Translations under genes and position numbers: made by a program | Notes under the pieces: model-generated | Databases searched by the model: none | Seen by the model: only the letters and a program-made list of their open reading frames with translations | Told to the model about the DNA's origin: nothing | DNA from: Bacteroidetes bacterium GWF2_38_335 | Lineage (GTDB): Bacteria > Bacteroidota > Bacteroidia > Bacteroidales > GWF2-38-335 | DNA: 64,000 bases | Assembly: GCA_001769535.1 (NCBI GenBank) | Contig: MEOH01000005.1 | Span: 62,001 to 126,000, forward strand | Direction of reading: 5' to 3' | Shown: piece after piece, positions 59,572-64,000 of the stretch | How the letters are laid out: each line of letters opens with the position of its first letter | Position numbering within the stretch: the first letter of the stretch is position 1

Positions 59572-60904
59572 TTTTCTGATCCTGTTTTATTTTCACATAT
59601 ACCTGCTTTATTCTTCTTATATCGGCAGCTTTTACGGTAAATTCAAACTGCTTGTATATAATAACATCGTTTTTTTGCGGAATATTGCCTTTGATTTCCA
59701 GAATTAATCCGGCAAGGGTGTCTGCATCACCTCTAACTTTGTCAAAGAAGTCATTTTCAACATGAACCACTTTATTGAAATCATTAAGTGATATTTTTGC
59801 TTCGAAAAGATACTCGTTTTCTTGGATAAATGTATAACCGGTATCAGCAACGTCAAATTCATCATTTATTTCACCAACAATTTCTTCCAGAATATCTTCC
59901 AGAGTGATAATACCAGATGTTCCCCCATATTCATCAATAACGATGGCCAGGTGTATTTTTTTTGTCTGGAATTCTTCAAGCAGATCGTCAATTTTCTTAC
60001 TTTCCGGAACAAAATAAGGCGGTCTGATCAGTTTTCCCCAGTCAAAATTATCCTCTTTATCCAGATGAGAAAGCAAGTCTTTAATATACAGAACGCCTTT
60101 TACATGGTCGAATGATTTTTCGTAGACCGGAATTCTGGAGAAACCACTTTCAACAATTATAGAAATAAGTTTTTTATAACCGGTATTAATGTCAACGGCA
60201 ATAGTGTCAATTCTTGATTTCATGATTTCTTTGACATCTATACGCCCGAATTTCACAATGCCTTTAAGCATTTTTTCATCGTCCTTTAACTCTTTTGATT
60301 GCGAAGTGATGTCAAGGGCTTGTGATAGCTCATCAATTGAAATTTGCGATTTTTTTGTGATCCTTTTGTTAACCAGTGAAGTCGAGCGGATCAGGAAAAA
60401 ACTCAGGGGTGAAAATAGTTTATTCAGAAAATTAACCGGATAAGCCATTATTCCCGTGAAAATCTCAGGGTATCTTGTTGCATATACTTTCGGAATAATT
60501 TCTCCGAAGAGCAGGATCAGAAAAGTAACAACAATTACCTGAAAAATAAAGCCCATAAGCTGTTCATCCGAAAAATCAACCAATGAAGAAGTGATGTAAG
60601 AAGAAAGAATAACAATACCCACATTTACAGTATTGTTGGCAATCAAAATAGTTGCAAGAAGCTTTTCAGGATTATTTATAAGCTTGATTACCAGTTTACT
60701 TTTTGGAGTGTTGTTGTCAATCAGTTTCTGTTTGCGCTGTGGTGTCATTGAAAAAAAAGCCACTTCTGAACCTGAAATCATTGCAGAAAAAAAGAGGAGC
60801 ACAATAAGCACCAATAACATCAAAGCAATATCCACTGTGAAAGGATGGTATAGGATATCTGCAAATACAGGTTTAATATTTGTCATCAGTTGTTCCAAAA
60901 TCAA
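59558..60904 (-). CDS. gldE: Gliding motility-associated membrane protein GldE (CNNM/CBS family)
   Basis: 448 residues. N-terminal DUF21/CNNM transmembrane domain with about four helices (residues 20-185, including SGSEVAFFSMTP and LLFGEIIPKVYATRYP), a CBS pair (about 205-330, with GFSRIPVYEKSFDHVKGVLY and VIDEYGGTSGIITLEDILEEIVGEI), and a C-terminal CorC/HlyC transporter-associated domain. The order and its coupling to gldD identify GldE rather than a general magnesium-efflux protein. It starts 13 nt after the ssb stop and belongs to the mutY-ssb-gldE-gldD arrangement conserved in Bacteroidota. Confidence 0.94.
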   Translation of the reverse strand: MILEQLMTNIKPVFADILYHPFTVDIALMLLVLIVLLFFSAMISGSEVAFFSMTPQRKQKLIDNNTPKSKLVIKLINNPEKLLATILIANNTVNVGIVILSSYITSSLVDFSDEQLMGFIFQVIVVTFLILLFGEIIPKVYATRYPEIFTGIMAYPVNFLNKLFSPLSFFLIRSTSLVNKRITKKSQISIDELSQALDITSQSKELKDDEKMLKGIVKFGRIDVKEIMKSRIDTIAVDINTGYKKLISIIVESGFSRIPVYEKSFDHVKGVLYIKDLLSHLDKEDNFDWGKLIRPPYFVPESKKIDDLLEEFQTKKIHLAIVIDEYGGTSGIITLEDILEEIVGEINDEFDVADTGYTFIQENEYLFEAKISLNDFNKVVHVENDFFDKVRGDADTLAGLILEIKGNIPQKNDVIIYKQFEFTVKAADIRRIKQVYVKIKQDQKNEKK

Positions 60905-60917
60905 AACAGTTTATTAA

Positions 60918-61367
60918 CTAAAATGGCAGGTCATCAGCCAGTTCAAGTGGTTCATCTATTGAAGGAGTGGCTGTGTCAGGTTTCGACTGTTGGGTTGCTG
61001 CCGGAGCAGAGGCTGCCTGATGTTCAGAGCCATCCCTTTCTTTTTTGCCTAAAAGTTTCATTTCTTCACCAACGATTTCGGTTATGTATTTTTTTGATCC
61101 GTCGTTTGCATCGTATGTACGGTAAGTGATTTTACCTTCAATATAAAGTTGGGATCCTTTTTTTACATATTTTTCGGCAACCTCGGCAAGCCCTCTCCAA
61201 AGCACAATATTATGCCACTCGGTGTTGGTCACCTTTTCACCGTTTTTATTTTTGTAGGTTTCACTGGTTGCCAGAGTGAAATTTGCAACACAAAGATTGT
61301 TTTCAAGATGCCTTACTTCAGGGTCTTTCCCTGCATTTCCAATCAAAATTACTTTATTTACAGCCAT
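60918..61367 (-). CDS. ssb: Single-stranded DNA-binding protein
   Basis: 149 residues. The OB-fold has NKVILIGNAGKDPEVR, VANFTLATSETYKNKNGEK and TEWHNIVLWRGLAEVAEKYVKKG in parts, then IEGKITYR. A flexible linker rich in Ala, Ser and Gln leads to the acidic tip ADDLPF that docks SSB partners. It binds ssDNA as a tetramer during replication and repair. It lies 69 nt after the mutY stop and 13 nt before gldE. Confidence 0.98.
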   Translation of the reverse strand: MAVNKVILIGNAGKDPEVRHLENNLCVANFTLATSETYKNKNGEKVTNTEWHNIVLWRGLAEVAEKYVKKGSQLYIEGKITYRTYDANDGSKKYITEIVGEEMKLLGKKERDGSEHQAASAPAATQQSKPDTATPSIDEPLELADDLPF

Positions 61368-61436
61368 TTTCTAAAAATTTAGGAAATAAAAGTACGAACT
61401 ATCTCCATAAAATAAAAACAATACAGACTTGTTTTA

Positions 61437-62471
61437 TCAACAGTGATTTAGTATGAATTCCTCAACAGGCCGTGGAACTGGCAGTATTTTAAGTTTTTCG
61501 TGCATAATTTTATTGAAGCTATCATTACAGAAAATTTTTGGATTGGCTGTACATTTCAGAAACCGACAAACAATAAGCTGATGGGTAAGTTTATGCTTCA
61601 TTTCAACATATTTTCCCTGATATTCTATACCCTTAAAGGGATTTAAACTGCTGGTTATTATTGTGTCGGGATTTGCATCATAGTCTGTTTCAATCAGCGG
61701 AAAATCATACAGGTTTTTCCAGATGTCGTTTCCAGTTCGTTTTTTTACATAAATACTTCCCGATTCATTGATTACCAGATAATAGAAGTACCTTATGCGG
61801 ATTTGCTTTTTTACTGTTTTAACAGGTAATTCGTTTACACAGTTGTTCTTGATCGCATAACATTCTGTCTTAAATATACAATGACTGCAATCGGGATTTG
61901 AAGGTTTGCAGTACAATGCACCAAACTCCATAACCGCCTGATTGTAAGTTCCGGGGTCAGTATTACCCATCAGTTTCTCTGAAAGTTCTTTAAACTGCTT
62001 TTTACTGGTACTGGTTCCTATAACAGTTTTAATCCCGTAAATTCTTGAAAGAACACGGAAAACATTGCCGTCTACTGCAGCAACCGGCTGCCCGAAAGCA
62101 ATTGAAGCAATAGCTGCAGCAGTATAATCGCCTATTCCTTTTAGTTTTTTTATTTCGGTAAAGGTTGAAGGAAAAATTCCCTGCGCATTATTATATATAT
62201 GTATGGCAGTAAAATGAAGATTTCTTGCTCTGGAATAATATCCCAGTCCCTGCCACATTTTCAGCACAGCTTCCTCATCAGACAGTGCAAGGGTTTTAAT
62301 ATCAGGAAAAGTTTTTACAAAACGGTTGTAATACTCCAAACCCTGATCAATGCGTGTTTGCTGAAAAATGATTTCCGATATCCATATTTTGTAAGGATCT
62401 TTGGTATCCCTCCATGGTAACTGGCGTTGGTTTTTCTTATACCATTTTGAAATTTCCTTACTAAATACCAT
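61437..62471 (-). CDS. mutY: A/G-specific adenine glycosylase MutY
   Basis: 344 residues. WISEIIFQQTRID contains the catalytic Glu, LKGIGDYTAAAIASIAFG is the helix-hairpin-helix, VDGNVFRVLSR contains the catalytic Asp, and C-x6-C-x2-C-x5-C (CKPSNPDCSHCIFKTEC) binds the [4Fe-4S] cluster. The C-terminal 110 residues form the NUDIX-like domain that recognises 8-oxoG. The enzyme removes adenine mispaired with 8-oxoguanine. It is divergent from the HU/IHF gene at 62614 and is probably the first gene of the ssb-gldE-gldD run. Confidence 0.97.
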   Translation of the reverse strand: MVFSKEISKWYKKNQRQLPWRDTKDPYKIWISEIIFQQTRIDQGLEYYNRFVKTFPDIKTLALSDEEAVLKMWQGLGYYSRARNLHFTAIHIYNNAQGIFPSTFTEIKKLKGIGDYTAAAIASIAFGQPVAAVDGNVFRVLSRIYGIKTVIGTSTSKKQFKELSEKLMGNTDPGTYNQAVMEFGALYCKPSNPDCSHCIFKTECYAIKNNCVNELPVKTVKKQIRIRYFYYLVINESGSIYVKKRTGNDIWKNLYDFPLIETDYDANPDTIITSSLNPFKGIEYQGKYVEMKHKLTHQLIVCRFLKCTANPKIFCNDSFNKIMHEKLKILPVPRPVEEFILNHC

Positions 62472-62552
62472 TGTTTTAAAGATATGGGCAAAAAATTTGA
62501 TAAAAAAAACAAAAATAGTTGTTAAGATTTTTATTTATATACAGAAATAATA

Positions 62553-62560
62553 TATATTTG
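62553..62560 (+). promoter_or_regulatory. -7 element before the second HU/IHF gene
   Basis: TATATTTG matches TAnnTTTG, 53 nt before the start codon. No TTTG at a proper -33 distance was found, so only this half is supported. Confidence 0.45.
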
Positions 62561-62613
62561 CAGTCCGATTAAAAAAAATAATGTAATTAATTGATAATAA
62601 AATATATTTAGAC

Positions 62614-62907
62614 ATGACAAAAGCTGATATCGTAAACGAAATTTCAAAAAGTACTGGAATTGAGAAAGTTACAGTTCAGAAAACTGTTGAAACTTTCATG
62701 GATACCGTAAAAGGTTCATTAGTAAAAGGTAACAATGTTTACTTAAGAGGATTTGGTAGTTTTATAGTAAAGAAAAGAGCTAAGAAAACCGCTCGTAATA
62801 TTTCAAAGAATACTACAATTATTATTCCTGAACATTTTATTCCTTCTTTCAAACCTGCTAAAACTTTTGTTGTAAAAGTTAAAGGCAACGTAAAGAAAAG
62901 TAAATAA
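62614..62907 (+). CDS. HU/IHF-family DNA-binding protein
   Basis: 97 residues. MTKADIVNEISKSTGIEK, then VKGNNVYLRGFGSFIVKKR with the GFGSF turn, then an arm region KKTARNISKNTTIIIPEH in which the usual RNPQTG tip is replaced by RNISKNT, closer to IHF than to HU. A basic C-terminal tail (KVKGNVKKSK) is typical of Bacteroidota members. It should bend DNA as a homodimer or with the HU at 4463. The small basic gene at 62924 begins 16 nt downstream and probably shares its transcript. Confidence 0.95.
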   Translation: MTKADIVNEISKSTGIEKVTVQKTVETFMDTVKGSLVKGNNVYLRGFGSFIVKKRAKKTARNISKNTTIIIPEHFIPSFKPAKTFVVKVKGNVKKSK

Positions 62908-62923
62908 TTAAAAAACTTGTATC

Positions 62924-63019
62924 ATGCCAAGCGGAAAAAAGAGAAAAAGGCATAAAATGTCTACTCACAAGCGCAAAAAAAGACTGCGCAAAAACAGACA
63001 TAAGAAGAAGAACAGATAA
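62924..63019 (+). CDS. 31-residue AURKAIP1/COX24-type basic protein (bS22/mS38-like)
   Basis: 31 codons, ATG to TAA: MPSGKKRKRHKMSTHKRKKR followed by LRKNRHKKKNR. More than half the residues are Lys or Arg, and the KRHKMxxHKRKKRLRK core is the AURKAIP1/COX24 signature of mitochondrial ribosomal protein mS38 and actinobacterial bS22. Bacteroidota carry such a short gene between an HU/IHF gene and RNase G, as here. It is probably a ribosomal small-subunit component. It is easily missed because of its length. No Shine-Dalgarno is visible, normal for the phylum. Confidence 0.85.
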   Translation: MPSGKKRKRHKMSTHKRKKRLRKNRHKKKNR

Positions 63020-63037
63020 CACATTATTTTTTATATG

Positions 63038-63077
63038 TGTAATAAACCTTTAGATTTGTTTCTAGAGGTTTATTACA
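63038..63077 (+). terminator. Strong stem-loop between the 31-codon gene and the RNase G gene
   Basis: TGTAATAAACCT (63038-63049) pairs perfectly with AGGTTTATTACA (63066-63077), with further pairing TAGA/TCTA inside. TTTGTTATT follows, a weak T-tract. It may be a terminator or partial attenuator, or a 5' leader structure of the RNase gene, which starts 40 nt downstream. Confidence 0.6.
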
Positions 63078-63117
63078 TTTGTTATTACCCCATTCTTTTT
63101 AGTTTAAAACTCAGTAA

Positions 63118-64000
63118 GTGAGCAAGGAATTAGTCATTGATGTTTCTGCCACGGAGATAAATATTGCTTTACTCGAGAATAAAAGACTCATAGAGTTAAA
63201 TACCGATAAAAGCAGTACTCAGTTCTCTGTTGGTGATATATATTTAGGTAAGGTCAAAAAAGTGATGGCCGGACTCAATGCTGCATTTGTTGATGTTGGT
63301 TATGAGAAGGATGCATTTTTGCATTATCTTGATCTTGGTCCACAGTTTCAGTCTCTGAACAAATTTATCCATCTAAATCTTTCGGGAAAACAAAAACCGG
63401 TAATGTCAAAATTCAGGATTGAACCTGACATTGACAAAAACGGTAAAATTTCTGATGTTCTTTCGGTTGGACAATATATTATGGTCCAGATCGCTAAAGA
63501 ACCCATTTCGACCAAGGGCCCCCGTCTCAGCTCCGAAATTTCCATTCCCGGCAGAAACATTGTTTTGATGCCTTTTTCAGATAAAGTTACTGTTTCTCAG
63601 AAGATTAAATCTGATGAGGAGAAAAAACGACTGAAAAAGCTTATTGAGAGTATTAAGCCAAAGAACTTCGGGGTTATTGTCCGCACTGTTGCCGAATCAA
63701 AAAAAGTAGCCGATCTCGATACCGAACTCAGGTATCTGGTCAGCAAATGGGATGAGGCTTTTAATAAGCTTAAGGATATTAAGCCACCAAAACTTTTAAT
63801 TGGTGAGATCAACCGTACTTCTGCAATTCTCCGCGACATGATGAATGCTGATTTCAACAGCATATTTGTCAACCATGACATCATCTACCGTGAAATAAAG
63901 GATTACATCAAAACGATTGCTCCCGAAAAGGAGAAAATCGTTAAGTTGTATTCGGGTAAGGTTCCTATTTTTGAACAGTATGGCATTCAGAAGCAAATCA
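63118..64000 (+). CDS. rng: Rne/Rng-family ribonuclease (RNase G), 3' end outside window
   Basis: Open from GTG at 63118 to the window edge (294 codons), starting SKELVIDVSATEINIALLEN. The S1 RNA-binding domain covers about 38-125 (VGDIYLGKVKKVMAGLNAAFVDVG in parts, then KDAFLHYLD and KGPRLSSEISIPGR). The start of the RNase E/G catalytic region follows (VRTVAESK, LIGEINRTSAILRDM), with the DNase I-like part and zinc-link beyond the window. RNase G/E trims rRNA precursors and degrades mRNA. An insert of about 30 residues within the S1 region (QSLNKFIHLNLSGKQK) is usual in Bacteroidota. Confidence 0.92.
   Translation, partial: MSKELVIDVSATEINIALLENKRLIELNTDKSSTQFSVGDIYLGKVKKVMAGLNAAFVDVGYEKDAFLHYLDLGPQFQSLNKFIHLNLSGKQKPVMSKFRIEPDIDKNGKISDVLSVGQYIMVQIAKEPISTKGPRLSSEISIPGRNIVLMPFSDKVTVSQKIKSDEEKKRLKKLIESIKPKNFGVIVRTVAESKKVADLDTELRYLVSKWDEAFNKLKDIKPPKLLIGEINRTSAILRDMMNADFNSIFVNHDIIYREIKDYIKTIAPEKEKIVKLYSGKVPIFEQYGIQKQI

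Overview
The window is a chromosomal segment of a Bacteroidota bacterium that carries a type IX secretion system (T9SS), probably a Bacteroidales-like or other free-living lineage. Evidence: gldE-gldD gliding/T9SS genes in the conserved mutY-ssb-gldE-gldD order, T9SS type A and type B C-terminal sorting domains, SprB repeats, a DUF4476 protein, LytTR regulators, promoters of the Bacteroidota type (TTTG...TAnnTTTG), no evident Shine-Dalgarno dependence, and low to moderate GC. I cannot name the genus from sequence alone.

Layout. 1-4.0 kb: a truncated TPR protein (-), a secreted subtilisin-fold protein whose catalytic His and Ser are both replaced, a gene fragment, a block of hairpins and tRNA-Ser(UGA). 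4.4-16.2 kb: HU, a TrmH-type RNA methyltransferase, an intact T9SS-exported subtilase, two related response regulators, a class III aminotransferase, three envelope or hypothetical genes ending in a receiver domain with a C-terminal membrane anchor, and htpG. 16.2-17.6 kb is an unstable-looking patch: a foldback repeat element between 31-nt direct repeats, heptamer arrays, and a four-helix-bundle gene cut by an in-frame stop. 17.6-24.6 kb: aminotransferase, GIN-domain lipoprotein, MBOAT/SGNH acyl-transfer pair, mltG and a phosphohexomutase.

24.6-56.5 kb is the centrepiece: an ECF sigma factor followed by two paralogous three-gene cassettes. Each cassette holds (i) a TTG-started, single-pass membrane protein with a cytoplasmic FPYDxNEW motif and extracytoplasmic PKD plus T9SS type B C-terminal domain (candidate anti-sigma), (ii) a small secreted protein, and (iii) a giant T9SS-exported adhesin (3021 and 5487 residues) with 24 and 54 SprB repeats. 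A membrane spermidine-synthase-like gene lies between them. Four promoters of identical form, (A/G)GCAAC-N16-CGTC, precede the sigma gene, both membrane proteins, and the small-protein/giant pair of cassette 1. This predicts a self-contained, autoregulated ECF regulon dedicated to giant surface adhesins. It is the best candidate here for an undescribed system.

56.5-64 kb: a tightly packed minus-strand run mutY-ssb-gldE-gldD-PPTase-GGGPS-murB, then, divergently, a second HU/IHF gene, a 31-codon AURKAIP1/COX24-type basic protein, and the start of an RNase G gene that runs off the window. No phage, IS transposase, CRISPR or defence genes were seen.
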